A stretch of DNA of 64,000 nt from Limisphaera sp026417315 (lineage in GTDB: Bacteria > Verrucomicrobiota > Verrucomicrobiia > Limisphaerales > Limisphaeraceae), in the NCBI RefSeq assembly GCF_049537125.1, contig NZ_JBMVQY010000006.1, positions 1 to 64,000 of the forward strand, written 5' to 3'. The notes below the pieces were generated by a model. That model had not been told where the DNA came from, did not search any database, and worked only from the letters and a program-made list of their open reading frames with translations. A program made the position numbers and the translations under genes. Below are positions 26,577 to 37,755 of the stretch, one piece after another. Every line of letters starts with the position of its first letter. Positions within the stretch are counted from its first letter, which is position 1.

Positions 26577-27463
26577 GGCGTCGTCCCGGTTGCGGCGGTG
26601 GGCGCGGCCTGCGGGAGCTTGTCGAAGGGCACCAGATTCCGATGCAGGCCCAGTTCGCCGGGGGCGAAGCCGAAGGCCAGGCCCATCAGCTGCGTGAAGT
26701 ATACGGTCGGAATTCGGACCGGCCCCCAGCGGCGCTCGATCTCGTCGTGGTAGGCGTCCAGGTTGAAATGGCAGAGCGGACAGACGGTGGCGATCACGTC
26801 GGCGCCGCGGCGCAGGGCCTCTTTCATGAGGATGTAGGAAAGGCGGAGCCCCGCCTCCGGGACGGTGCCGGTCAGACTGCCGCCGCAGCACTTGGTTTTC
26901 AGCGGATACGGCACCACCTCGGCGCCCAGGGTGGTCAGGAGTCGGTCCATGGTTGTCGGCTGGAATGCATCGTCAAACGTGGCGTAGGGACGGACGATCT
27001 GACAACCGTAATAGGGGGCCACCTTCAGACCGCGCAGAGGTCGCACGACCTTTTCGCGAATCACGTCCAGACCGATGTCATGGAGCAGGATGTCCAGTGG
27101 GTGCCGCACCCGCGTTCGGCCCGTGTAGCCGAGGTGCGCGCGTTGCAGGGCTGATTGAACGGTGGCGCGCACATCGGGGAAGTCGGCGAGGTTGTGCTGG
27201 ACCTTGTTGAGGACCAGGTAGCAGGCGCTGCAGGGGGCCAGCAAATCCTGCGAGCCGGCCCGCTCGGCCAGCGCGAGGTTGCGGGACGCCAGCACGGCGG
27301 CCTGCATCTCATCCACGGACATGTAGGCGGTGGCGCCACAGCAGTTCCAGTCCTCGAGCTCCTGCAGTTCCACGCCCAGGTGCCGCAGCACGGGCAGCAG
27401 AGATTCCTCGTAGGCGCGGCCCAAACCTTTCAGGGAACAACCGGGGAAATACAGGTATTTCAT
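26573..27463 (-). CDS. hdrB: heterodisulfide reductase-like subunit B (CCG domains)
   Basis: A 296-residue HdrB, the catalytic subunit whose two CCG domains bind non-cubane iron-sulfur clusters that open a disulfide substrate. The first domain has FPGCSL, WNCCGA and CSACYLVL; the second has YYGCQIVRPY, KTKCCGGSL and CPLCHFNLD. In methanogens the substrate is CoM-S-S-CoB; a bacterium would not normally make these, so the acceptor is unknown. Its start overlaps the hdrC stop (ATGA) and its stop overlaps the hdrA start (ATGA), so translation is coupled on both sides. Confidence 0.94.
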   Translation of the reverse strand: MKYLYFPGCSLKGLGRAYEESLLPVLRHLGVELQELEDWNCCGATAYMSVDEMQAAVLASRNLALAERAGSQDLLAPCSACYLVLNKVQHNLADFPDVRATVQSALQRAHLGYTGRTRVRHPLDILLHDIGLDVIREKVVRPLRGLKVAPYYGCQIVRPYATFDDAFQPTTMDRLLTTLGAEVVPYPLKTKCCGGSLTGTVPEAGLRLSYILMKEALRRGADVIATVCPLCHFNLDAYHDEIERRWGPVRIPTVYFTQLMGLAFGFAPGELGLHRNLVPFDKLPQAAPTAATGTTP

Positions 27464-28065
27464 GCGTCCTCCCTGTTTGCGGGCGGCGAGACGGATTGGC
27501 CGTTGACCGCACTGAGCATGGCGGCCAGTTCCTCTCGTCGCTGGATCCGTTCCGGTTTGAGGCTGAAGCGGCCGGTGCGCAGCAGGCCCAGCCCCATGCG
27601 CCAGGAGCGAAGGAGCGCGCGCCAGTCCGATTTGAGGAACAGTCGGAGCACCAGGAGGGTTTCGGTGATGCGCCCCATCCGCCGTGCCATCGCGGAGAAT
27701 TCGCGTGCCAGAACGGGGATGGGGAACCGGCGCGGATAGATGCCCTCCTGGATGGCCCGTTGTTTCAGCGCGTACATGATGTCGGTGATGCGGATTTCCC
27801 GCGGGCAATCGACCGTGCAAGCGTAGCAGGAGGCGCACAACCAGATGGTGTGGCTGCGCAGGACCTCGTGTTTGAAGTCGGCCCGCACGAGGGCCATGAC
27901 CTGTCGCGGCGTATAGTCCATGTAGATGCTGAGGGGACAGGTGCCCGAGCAGGTACCGCACTGGATACAGCTCTTGAGCCGATCGCATCCGGCCAGGCTC
28001 ATGATTTCCTCCGCGAATCCGCGAACGCGGTCGGCGTCGTATTTGATCGTGCGCTGGATCTGCAT
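27460..28065 (-). CDS. hdrC: heterodisulfide reductase-like subunit C
   Basis: A 201-residue HdrC that passes electrons from HdrA to HdrB through two [4Fe-4S] clusters. The motifs CIQCGTCSGTCPL (about residues 33-45) and CASCYACTVDCPR (about 77-89) are complete. ATG 28065 follows AGGAG by 6 bases and is better than the upstream ATG at 28080. As the first gene of the six-gene operon it should carry the promoter; a TGTTGC-N6-GCAACA palindrome sits just upstream at 28093-28110. Confidence 0.94.
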   Translation of the reverse strand: MQIQRTIKYDADRVRGFAEEIMSLAGCDRLKSCIQCGTCSGTCPLSIYMDYTPRQVMALVRADFKHEVLRSHTIWLCASCYACTVDCPREIRITDIMYALKQRAIQEGIYPRRFPIPVLAREFSAMARRMGRITETLLVLRLFLKSDWRALLRSWRMGLGLLRTGRFSLKPERIQRREELAAMLSAVNGQSVSPPANREDA

Positions 28066-28092
28066 GCGGGCTCCTGTCATTCGACAAACTGC

Positions 28093-28110
28093 TGTTGCAT
28101 TGAAGCAACA
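28093..28110. promoter_or_regulatory. palindrome between hdrC and rhaM, possible operator
   Basis: TGTTGCATTGAAGCAACA has perfect 6-base arms and lies 28-45 bases before the hdrC start inside a short AT-rich tract (28078-28146). No repressor or activator is encoded beside it. Confidence 0.4.
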
Positions 28111-28286
28111 TTCCGATATCTCATCACTGAAAAACAACGTGCTTTGTCCGGCCGGGGCTTTCCGTGCTTTGGCAAACGTTGCCCGTCTTTTGGCGTGTCG
28201 GCCCAAACGCGGCGTTCGGCGACGCCGCCGGCGCGCAAGGCCGGGTTTGCGCTTGGGCCCCCGCGGCTTCCGCGGTAAAGGAGGGC

Positions 28287-28601
28287 ATGAAGTTGCGCGG
28301 TTTTACCATGAGATTGAAGCCCGGCTGCGAGGCGGAGTATCGCCGTCGGCACGAGGCGCTCTGGCCGGAGTTGGCGGCTCTGCTCCGGGAGTCGGGCATC
28401 TCCGATTACGCGATCTTCCTGGATCGGTCCACGGGCACGCTGTTTGCGGTGCAGAAGCTGGCACCGGGACATGATCCGGCCCGGCTGCGGACTCATCCGG
28501 TGATGCGGAGGTGGTGGGACTTCATGGCGGATCTGATGGAGGTGCATCCGGATCATGCGCCCGTGGAGGGGGAACTGGAACTGATGTTTTACCTGCCCTG
28601 A
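28287..28601 (+). CDS. rhaM: L-rhamnose mutarotase-family protein
   Basis: A 104-residue protein of the RhaM/YiiL family, which interconverts the alpha and beta anomers of L-rhamnose. Family features are FTMRLKPGCEAEYRRRHEALWPEL, GISDYAIFLD, TLFAVQKL and MRRWWDFMADLM. ATG 28287 follows AAAGGAGGG, a strong ribosome site, so the open frame upstream is not used. It is divergent from hdrC. No other rhamnose genes are nearby, so the substrate may be another sugar. Confidence 0.88.
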   Translation: MKLRGFTMRLKPGCEAEYRRRHEALWPELAALLRESGISDYAIFLDRSTGTLFAVQKLAPGHDPARLRTHPVMRRWWDFMADLMEVHPDHAPVEGELELMFYLP

Positions 28602-28913
28602 AGGGGGCGACGGGACGGGTCCGTCCCGACCGGGTGGCCCGGTTTGTGGACTAAAGTCGGGACCGGGTTCTGCCGATCCATCTACGGAGTCGTTGGGCAC
28701 GCGGCCCGACCGGGGGTGTTTGGCCCGTGAGCGTTTGGGGGAGCCCCGTGGGGAGATTGCCGTGTCCCTGATCGGTCGAGCTGCCCCGGGCCGACCGCCT
28801 GCGGATGGCGAAGTCGAGAGTGACCCGCGGGCGGACCCGAGGTTCCGGGATCGCAAATGGGGTGGGCCGCGAAGGCGCCCGAGGAGAGGAGAGTCCGGAC
28901 GGAGGTGGGACGG
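28602..28913. other. spacer between rhaM and the sensor kinase gene
   Basis: No gene. A perfect hairpin CGGGACGG-GT-CCGTCCCG at 28611-28628, just after the rhaM stop, could end transcription but lacks a T-tract. Confidence 0.4.
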
Positions 28914-31817
28914 ATGAGTCCAGCGCGGTTCGAGACGGCGCAGGAGCCTGCCGGCGACGGCGGGGCCGGGCCGGCTTTGTGGGAGGGCACGGGAGGGCCG
29001 ATGTTGCGAGCCGAGGCATGGATGGTGGGTCATGCGCTGGTGCAAGGGGACCGGTTGATGGAGGTCAGCCCGGCGCTGGCGCAATTGTTGGGCTCGGCGG
29101 TGGACACCTGGCGGGGTCGTTCAGCAGCGGAACTGTTTCCGTCGGCGACAGAGTGGTCGCGGGTGAGCGATCGGCTGGCCGAGGCGCGGCAGGCGGGCGC
29201 CACGTTTGCGCGGGTGGAGACGCGCCTTCGCAACGGGACGGACGAAGGGCGGTCGGTGCTGTTGTTGGCCGGCTGGTCCAGACGGCCCGAGCATTCCGAT
29301 TGCCAGTGTTGGTGGTTCGTGGATTTGAATCGGGTCCGGGGGATTCAGGAGGAGCTGGATCGGCGGAGTCGGCAGTTGGCCCTGTATCATCGGTTGGCCG
29401 AAGAGGTCCTGGCGGGCGAGGGGGTGGAACCTCCCTTCGACTGGGTGACCCGGGAGGTGGCGCGGCTGTCGGGATTCCCGATTGTGACGCTGGCGACCTA
29501 CGACGCCGATCAGGGGCTGATGGTGTATCGGGGCGCATGGGGGCTGGATTTCTCCGGGCTGCCCGTGCCGCTGGAGATCCCGGTGGATGTGGATCTGGCC
29601 GGGCGGGTGCTGCTGGCCGGCGAGACCGTGGTGGCGTTGGATGTGGGCGAATGGTCCGCGCAGGCGGCGCCGCTGGTCCGTCAGTGGGGCATTCAAACCT
29701 ATCTGGGGGTACCGTTGCGGGTTGGTTCCCACCTGCTGGGGGTGTTGGGATTCGCGGATCGACAACGGCGACCGGTGGCGGAGGAAGAGCGCGAGCTGGC
29801 CGAGCAGCTGGGGGACTATCTGGCGATGTTGCTCGACCGGTGGCAGGCGCGGGAGGGCATGCGGCGTCGCGAAGCCGAACTGCAGGCCGTGTACGATCAG
29901 GCCCCGGGGATCATGTGTGTGTTCGATCCGCAACTGCGCATGGTACGGGCCAACCGTGCGGCGGCCGAGTATGCGCAGCGGCCGGCGGAGGAGCTGCCCG
30001 GCCTGCAGCTGGGCGCCTTTCTGCGGTGCGAGGCGTGTGCCCGGCGCGGGTACGAGTGCGGGACTTCTCCGGATTGTCCCCCTTGCGAGCTGCGGCAGGC
30101 CCTGGTGGAGGCCTTTCGCGAGGGGCGGCGGTGGGAGAAACGGCAGGTCCAAAAGACGCTCCTTCGCGAGGGTCGGCCGGTGGAGGCCACGCTGCTCGTT
30201 TCCACGGAGCGGATTCGCGTCAACGGATTGGATCGCGTGCTCCTTTGTCTGGAAGACATTACGGAGCGCAAACAGGCGGAGATGCGGATTCGTTCGCAGG
30301 CCGCCCTGTTGGAGGTGACACGGGACGCGGTTTTGGTGCGGGATTTTTGCGATCGGATTCTCTACTGGAACGAAGGCGCGGCGGAGCTGTACGGCTGGTC
30401 GGCCGCGGAAGTCCAGGGTCGGACCACGCACGAGTTGGGCTTCATGACGGACGAGGTGCAGGTGGCCGAGGCGGTCGAGGCGGTACAGGACCGCGGCGAA
30501 TGGAACGGGGAGATGCGGCACCGGCACCGGTCGGGTCGGGAGCTGGCGGTGCAAAGTCGCTGGACGTTGATCCGGCGCAGCGACGGGTTTCCGCGCGCGA
30601 TTCTGATCGTCAGCACGGACATCACCGAGAAGAAACAGCTCGAGACCCATCTGCTGCGGAGCCAGCGGCTGGAGAGCATTGGCACGCTGGCCAGCGGACT
30701 GGCGCATGATTTGAACAATGTGCTGTCGCCGATCCTGATGGCGGTCCAGTACCTCAAGGACGAGGTGCGCAGCGAGGCGGCGCGAACGTGTTTGCAGACG
30801 CTGGAGACGTGTGCGCAGCGCGGGGCGGGGATCATTCGACAGGTGCTCACGTTTGCCCGCGGGGTGGAGGGCACGCGGGTGCTGCTCCAGTTGAAACACC
30901 TGGTCCGGGAGGTCGAGCGGATCATTACGGAGACGTTTCCCCGGTCGATTCAGGTGCAGGTGCGCATGACGCGGCAGCCCTGGCTGGTGCGCGGGGATCC
31001 GACGCAGTTGCAGCAGGTGTTGTTGAATCTTTGCGTCAACGCACGCGACGCCATGCCGCAGGGGGGGACGTTGACCCTGCGCCTGGACAACCAGACCATT
31101 GAGGCCGATCCGGAACGGGTGCATCCCAGGGCGAAGGCGGGACCGTACGTGGTGATGTCGGTTCAGGACACGGGAGTGGGGATCCCGGCGGAGTTGTTGG
31201 ACAAGATTTTCGATCCGTTCTTTACGACCAAGCCGGTGGGACAGGGGACGGGTCTGGGGTTGGCCACGGTGCTGGGCATTGTGGAGGCGCATGGTGGGTT
31301 TGTGCTGGTGGAATCGCAGGTCGGCCGGGGCAGCACCTTTTCGGTGCATTTGCCGGCACTGCCGCATGAACAGGGCGGGGACACGAGTTTGAGGCCCAAG
31401 CCTGCGGCGCGTCGGGGTCAGGGCCAAAAAATCCTCGTTGCGGATGACGAACCGGCGGTGCGGCAGATCACCGCCGCACTCCTGCGCACGCACGGGTACG
31501 AACCGGTCCTGGCTGCGGACGGACAGGAGGCGCTGGCGATCCTGGAGGGACGGCGGGATCAGATCCACGCGGTCATCACGGATCTGATGATGCCCCGGAT
31601 GGATGGGCCGGCATTGTTACGAGCGTTGCAGCGGGTTGCCCCCGGGTTGCCCGCCATCAGCATCACGGGGTTGGGCGAGGAAGGTCGGGTGGCCGAGGCG
31701 CGGGCTGCAGGTGCCCGCGTCAACCTGGACAAGCCGTTTACCGCCGAGCAGTTGCTGGCGGCACTGGAACAGGTCCTCATGCCCGCCCCCGCGGCGGCAC
31801 CAGCCGCCGGCACCTGA
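28914..31817 (+). CDS. soluble hybrid sensor histidine kinase (PAS-GAF-PAS-PAS-HK-REC)
   Basis: A 967-residue kinase without membrane segments. In order: a PAS-like region (about 30-140), GAF (about 165-310), a PAS domain with a cysteine cluster (CEACARRGYECGTSPDCPPC, about 370-390), a PAS domain (about 460-575), HisKA with phospho-acceptor LAHDLNN (about 597-603), HATPase with NLCVNARDAM, DTGVGIP, FDPFFTTK and GTGLGL, and a receiver domain whose phosphorylated Asp is in ITDLMMP, with DKPF near the end. It would sense a cytoplasmic signal and relay phosphate. ATG 28914 lies 7 bases after GGAGGT. No response regulator with an output domain is adjacent. Confidence 0.92.
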   Translation: MSPARFETAQEPAGDGGAGPALWEGTGGPMLRAEAWMVGHALVQGDRLMEVSPALAQLLGSAVDTWRGRSAAELFPSATEWSRVSDRLAEARQAGATFARVETRLRNGTDEGRSVLLLAGWSRRPEHSDCQCWWFVDLNRVRGIQEELDRRSRQLALYHRLAEEVLAGEGVEPPFDWVTREVARLSGFPIVTLATYDADQGLMVYRGAWGLDFSGLPVPLEIPVDVDLAGRVLLAGETVVALDVGEWSAQAAPLVRQWGIQTYLGVPLRVGSHLLGVLGFADRQRRPVAEEERELAEQLGDYLAMLLDRWQAREGMRRREAELQAVYDQAPGIMCVFDPQLRMVRANRAAAEYAQRPAEELPGLQLGAFLRCEACARRGYECGTSPDCPPCELRQALVEAFREGRRWEKRQVQKTLLREGRPVEATLLVSTERIRVNGLDRVLLCLEDITERKQAEMRIRSQAALLEVTRDAVLVRDFCDRILYWNEGAAELYGWSAAEVQGRTTHELGFMTDEVQVAEAVEAVQDRGEWNGEMRHRHRSGRELAVQSRWTLIRRSDGFPRAILIVSTDITEKKQLETHLLRSQRLESIGTLASGLAHDLNNVLSPILMAVQYLKDEVRSEAARTCLQTLETCAQRGAGIIRQVLTFARGVEGTRVLLQLKHLVREVERIITETFPRSIQVQVRMTRQPWLVRGDPTQLQQVLLNLCVNARDAMPQGGTLTLRLDNQTIEADPERVHPRAKAGPYVVMSVQDTGVGIPAELLDKIFDPFFTTKPVGQGTGLGLATVLGIVEAHGGFVLVESQVGRGSTFSVHLPALPHEQGGDTSLRPKPAARRGQGQKILVADDEPAVRQITAALLRTHGYEPVLAADGQEALAILEGRRDQIHAVITDLMMPRMDGPALLRALQRVAPGLPAISITGLGEEGRVAEARAAGARVNLDKPFTAEQLLAALEQVLMPAPAAAPAAGT

Positions 31818-32234
31818 GTCGGCCGCTTCCACGAGCGGGACGTCGGTCGCGGAGCCCGGAGGGCTGTGGGCATTCGTGGGGTCGGCCAGGGCGACGCGCG
31901 GGCACGCTCTCGTTGCGCGAACCGGATCTTTCTCCGCCTCGGGCCCGGGGGAATGCGCCCCAGTGCGGGGAAGCGGCGTGGGAGGCCGCTGACAGAGGAT
32001 GGCGTTTGGAACCGGACCCTTGCGGGTCGATTGCTCGAGGGGCGCTTCTTGCGGATGGGATTTCGTTCCGGAGCCTGCTGGTGCGGGTGCGGTCGACCTT
32101 GCCCGAAAGATCCCTTCCCGGCTGGGCTCCAAGAGACCCGGGGGCGAGAACTGAGCCGCAGGTGCTGCGGCAGCCCGAGAGGGGTCAGGGTTTGACTTGG
32201 CAACGGCCCTGGCAGCGAGTCCACTTTTGGGGCC
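31818..32234. other. spacer before addB, no gene seen
   Basis: About 420 GC-rich bases; open frames are shadows and no promoter is convincing. Confidence 0.4.
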
Positions 32235-35200
32235 ATGCGGGTGCGAATGTGGTTGGGGCCGGCGGGCAGCGGCAAGACCCACCGCTGTCTGGCCGAGATT
32301 CGGGAGGCGTTGCGGAGCGCGCCGGAGGGACCGCCGTTGATTCTGGTGGCACCGCGGCAGATGACGTTTCAGTTGGAGCGCCAGCTGTTGAGCGAGCCGA
32401 CCCTGTGCGGGTATACGCGGTTGCAGGTGGTGTCCTTCGAACGACTCTGCTTCTGGCTGTGGGAAGCATTTGAACGACCGTTGCTGCGGTGTCTTTCCGC
32501 CGAGGGACGGGTGATGGCGTTTCGAGCCCTCCTGGGGCGATTGCGGGGTCAGCTGAAGGTCTTCCATGCCAGTGCGCGATGGGCGGGATTTGCTCGGGAG
32601 CTGAGCGAGGCGTGGGTGGAGTGCAAGCGGCACCGGATCGCGTCGGCCCGTCTGGAGGAGCTGGCACGAGAGGTGTCGTCGGAGCGTCTGGCGGGGAAAC
32701 TTCACGATCTCGCGTTGCTGACCCGGGCTTACGAAGCGTGGTTGGAGCAGCACGGTCTGGTGGATGTGCAGACGTTGGGGGAGCGGGTTACCGCGATGTT
32801 GAGGGAGCGGTCGGGGGAGCCGTGGATCGAGGGCGTTTGGGTGGACGGATTTGCGGAGCTGGCGCCGCAGGAGATTGCGTTGCTTGCGGAACTGGCCCGG
32901 CATTGTCGCTGCCTGACGGTGACGTTTTGCCTGGACCCCGAGGGCGCCTCGGGACCGGAACGGTTGTCGCCGTGGTGGGTGGTGGGGGAATTCAAAAAGC
33001 ATTTTGAAGAGGCCTTGCAGCGGATTGCAGGCGTGGCCCTTGAAGCGGAAAGGTTGCCGCCCCGGAACGTATCCGGTCGATTCGACGCACGTCCCGAGTT
33101 GTTCGAGTTGGAGCGGGCATGGGCCAGGGGAGGCGGGAACTCCCTCGGGGCTGTGGTTGTCGGGCAAGCGGGGGGCGCGCGTCCGGCGGTGCGCTTGGTG
33201 GCATGTGAGACCCCATTGGCGGAAGCCGCGTTTGTGGCGCGGGAGATCTGGAAGTTCGTGCGAGCCGGCGGGCGGTTTCGAGACGTGCTGGTGCTGGTGC
33301 GGGACCTGGAGGTGGCGCACGCGCCGCTGCGGCGGGTCTTTGCCGAGTACGAGATTCCTCATTACTGGGACCGGCGCGAGTCGGTGGCGCATCATCCGCT
33401 GGTGGTTTTGACCCGGAGTGCCCTCCGACTGGTGGGGCGGAACTGGAGGTCAGGGGACTGGTTTGCGGTGATAAAGAGCGGTTTGTTGCCGGCGCCGGAA
33501 GGGAAGTTGGATGCGCTCGAAAACCATGCGCTGGCCAATGGCTGGCAGGGCCGCGACGTGTGGTTGGGAGAGGTTGCTGCGGCCTGGTATGCCGCGAGGG
33601 GCCCGGGCGAGGAGCAGTGGTGGGAGGCGTTTGTGCAGCCGTGGAAACAGTTCGATGCTGCCCTGGAGGAGGGGCGCGGCCGCGTTCGAGGGGCAGCGTT
33701 GGTTGCGGCCATTCGCGAGCTGTGGGACCGACTCGGGGTTGAGCGTCGTCTGGAGCAGTGGGCCGCGGAGGGCGGGATCGGAAACAGTGCGGGTGGATGG
33801 CCGGGCGATTCCGGGGGGGCGGTGCACGAGACGGTTTGGGAGCAAATGCAGGCCTGGCTGGAAGATCTGGAGCTGGCCTTCGGCGAAGAAGCCCTGGAAT
33901 GGTCCGAGTGGCTGCCGATTGTCGAGGCGGGTCTGGGAGGGTTGACGGTTGGGGTGATTCCCCCGGCTTTGGACCAGGTGCTGGTGGGTGCGGTGCATCG
34001 GTCGCGGCAGTCCGAAGCACGCCTGGTGTTCCTGCTGGGTTGGAACGAGGGGGTGTTCCCGGCCCGTCCCGCGCGCGGGCCGCTGTTGACGGAGGCTGAG
34101 TGGGCGGAGGTGGCGGGGGAGCGGCTGAGGCTGTACCGGGATCCACTGGACCAGCGGGCGTTGGAAGAGCATTTCGCCTATCTGGCGTGCACGCGGGCGC
34201 GGGAACAGTTGATCGTCACGTGGTGTCGTCGGGACGCCGCAGGTCGGGTGCTCAACCCCTCGCCGTTTTACAGGCGGCTGAGGCAGTTGTTCCCGGCAGT
34301 GCCGGAGGAGGAGTTTGCCGGGCCGGGCGGCGTGCAAGTGGTCCCGGGCGCGGGGCGCGAGCCGAATCCCGTGGAGACCGCCCGGGAGTTGGTGCATGTG
34401 CACGAGTTGTGGCCGTGGCTGGTGCGGGTCTGTGTGGCAAATCCGGAGCGTGCCCGCGCGTTGCCGGAGAAGGTGCAGGAGATTGTGACGCCGTTTCAGC
34501 GTCATGCCCGACACGTTGCGCAGGGGTGGCTCGCGCCCGGGGTGGCCACGGGTTTGTACGGGTCGAAGTTGCGGGTTTCGGTGACTCAGTTGGAAAGGTT
34601 TGCGGCCTGTCCGTTTCAGTTTTTCGTCTGGGGCGGACTTTTGGCGCGGGAACGGGAGGTTTACGAGGCGGGCGCAGCGGAAGTGGGATCGTTTCAGCAC
34701 GAGGTGCTGGCGGCGTTTCACCGTCGCGTGTGTGATCATGGACAGGGGTGGAAGCGCCTGGAATGGGATCAGGCGCGCAGGTTGCTGCGCGAAGCGGCCG
34801 AGGAGGTCCGGCAAAGTTATCGGGCGGGTTTGTTTGGTTCGAGCGAGCGGCGGCGGTTGTTGGCGGAGCGTCTGGTGGCCGAGCTGGAGCGGTTTTTGGG
34901 GGTGGTGCTGTACTGGATGCAACGGGGTTATCAATTCGAGCCGGAGCAGGTGGAATGGCGCTTCGGAGACGATCAGGAGCCGGGGTGGCGGCTGAGTTGG
35001 CCGGACGATCGGGTTCTGGAAGTGACGGGGCGCCTGGACCGCGTGGACGTCCGACGCACGGAGGATGGTTCGGGGGCCTGGGCGGTGGTCATGGATTACA
35101 AGACAGGTCGAGTGGATTTCGAGTCCGCGCTGGTCTGGTCCGGCGTGGACTTGCAGTTGCGGGTGTACCTGAGCGTGGTGCGGGAGCTGCGGGAGCTGCG

Positions 35201-35669
35201 TCGGCGTGTGGGCGTGGACCGGTTGCAGCCGGTGGGTGCTTTTTATGTGCCGTTACGCCCGCGACCGAAGTCGGTGAAGACCCGGGCCGAGGCGGAGTCC
35301 GGGCACGAGGCCTCGGCGCTGCGACAGGCGTATCAGCATCAGGGATTGTTCGACGCCGCCTGTTTGGAGTGGTTGGAGGGGGTTCCGGGCCAAACGAAGG
35401 GGGAACAGTTTGCCTGGCGGCGGAACCAGGACGGTCGTTTGCACAAGGGATGTGAGCAAGCTCTTGAATCCGCGGAATTCGCGAAGCTCCTGGCGGAAAC
35501 TGAAGGGTTGGTTCGGTCCATGGCCGAGCGGATCTGGCAGGGGGACGTGCGGGTGGATCCTTATGAGTATCGCGGCGAGGTGGCCTGCGAGCGTTGTGAG
35601 TGTCAGGCGATCTGCCGGATTGATCGCGCGCGGCATCGGTTTCGGAAGCTCCGGTCCCCACGGGCTTGA
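32235..35669 (+). CDS. addB: AddB-like helicase/nuclease subunit
   Basis: A 1144-residue protein of the AddB family, which with AddA processes double-strand breaks for recombination. Walker A is GPAGSGKT at residues 8-15. The C-terminal PD-(D/E)XK nuclease has VMDYKTG near residue 952. Four Cys form the AddB iron-sulfur staple: one in RFAACPFQFF (about 792) and three in CERCECQAIC (about 1117-1126). The middle is a degenerate helicase, as usual for AddB. An addA gene would be expected next to it but the following gene is carB, so the partner must lie elsewhere. The ATG at 32235 gives the P-loop close to the N-terminus, as in the family. Confidence 0.85.
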   Translation: MRVRMWLGPAGSGKTHRCLAEIREALRSAPEGPPLILVAPRQMTFQLERQLLSEPTLCGYTRLQVVSFERLCFWLWEAFERPLLRCLSAEGRVMAFRALLGRLRGQLKVFHASARWAGFARELSEAWVECKRHRIASARLEELAREVSSERLAGKLHDLALLTRAYEAWLEQHGLVDVQTLGERVTAMLRERSGEPWIEGVWVDGFAELAPQEIALLAELARHCRCLTVTFCLDPEGASGPERLSPWWVVGEFKKHFEEALQRIAGVALEAERLPPRNVSGRFDARPELFELERAWARGGGNSLGAVVVGQAGGARPAVRLVACETPLAEAAFVAREIWKFVRAGGRFRDVLVLVRDLEVAHAPLRRVFAEYEIPHYWDRRESVAHHPLVVLTRSALRLVGRNWRSGDWFAVIKSGLLPAPEGKLDALENHALANGWQGRDVWLGEVAAAWYAARGPGEEQWWEAFVQPWKQFDAALEEGRGRVRGAALVAAIRELWDRLGVERRLEQWAAEGGIGNSAGGWPGDSGGAVHETVWEQMQAWLEDLELAFGEEALEWSEWLPIVEAGLGGLTVGVIPPALDQVLVGAVHRSRQSEARLVFLLGWNEGVFPARPARGPLLTEAEWAEVAGERLRLYRDPLDQRALEEHFAYLACTRAREQLIVTWCRRDAAGRVLNPSPFYRRLRQLFPAVPEEEFAGPGGVQVVPGAGREPNPVETARELVHVHELWPWLVRVCVANPERARALPEKVQEIVTPFQRHARHVAQGWLAPGVATGLYGSKLRVSVTQLERFAACPFQFFVWGGLLAREREVYEAGAAEVGSFQHEVLAAFHRRVCDHGQGWKRLEWDQARRLLREAAEEVRQSYRAGLFGSSERRRLLAERLVAELERFLGVVLYWMQRGYQFEPEQVEWRFGDDQEPGWRLSWPDDRVLEVTGRLDRVDVRRTEDGSGAWAVVMDYKTGRVDFESALVWSGVDLQLRVYLSVVRELRELRRRVGVDRLQPVGAFYVPLRPRPKSVKTRAEAESGHEASALRQAYQHQGLFDAACLEWLEGVPGQTKGEQFAWRRNQDGRLHKGCEQALESAEFAKLLAETEGLVRSMAERIWQGDVRVDPYEYRGEVACERCECQAICRIDRARHRFRKLRSPRA

Positions 35670-35820
35670 GTGCCCACTCACGCGGCACGGGTCGCGTCCA
35701 ACCCCGGGGGAGGGATGATTTCCGGGAACGGGCCCCGGGCTTCAACAACACCCTCGGCGGGCGTGGTTTGACAGGTCGGCAGGGCCTTGGCAGGCTGGGG
35801 GGCCCTGTGGAGGGGAATCT

Positions 35821-37614
<1,794 letters not shown>

Positions 37615-37755
37615 GGGGCTGAGGCGGCGGCCGGTGGTGGCGCTTCCACGGGAGAAACGCCGGCGCGGTCGGTCCGGAGGCGGGGTCCTCCGCAGCTGCG
37701 GTCCCCGGGTGGACGCCGTGGTTCAGGGCCCTGCGGTTGGATTTGCCCGGCCGCT

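Noticed and set aside
24390..26753. 787-codon open frame on the plus strand
   Set aside because: It runs antisense through hdrA and mvhD; its composition is the shadow of a GC-rich gene, and the minus strand carries all the motifs.
28881..28905. Resemblance to the conserved core of RNase P RNA (GAGAGTCCGGAC)
   Set aside because: Only a few bases match, the rest of the RNA is missing, and the site is the leader of the kinase gene.
29121..31568. 815-codon minus-strand frame
   Set aside because: Antisense shadow of the hybrid kinase gene.
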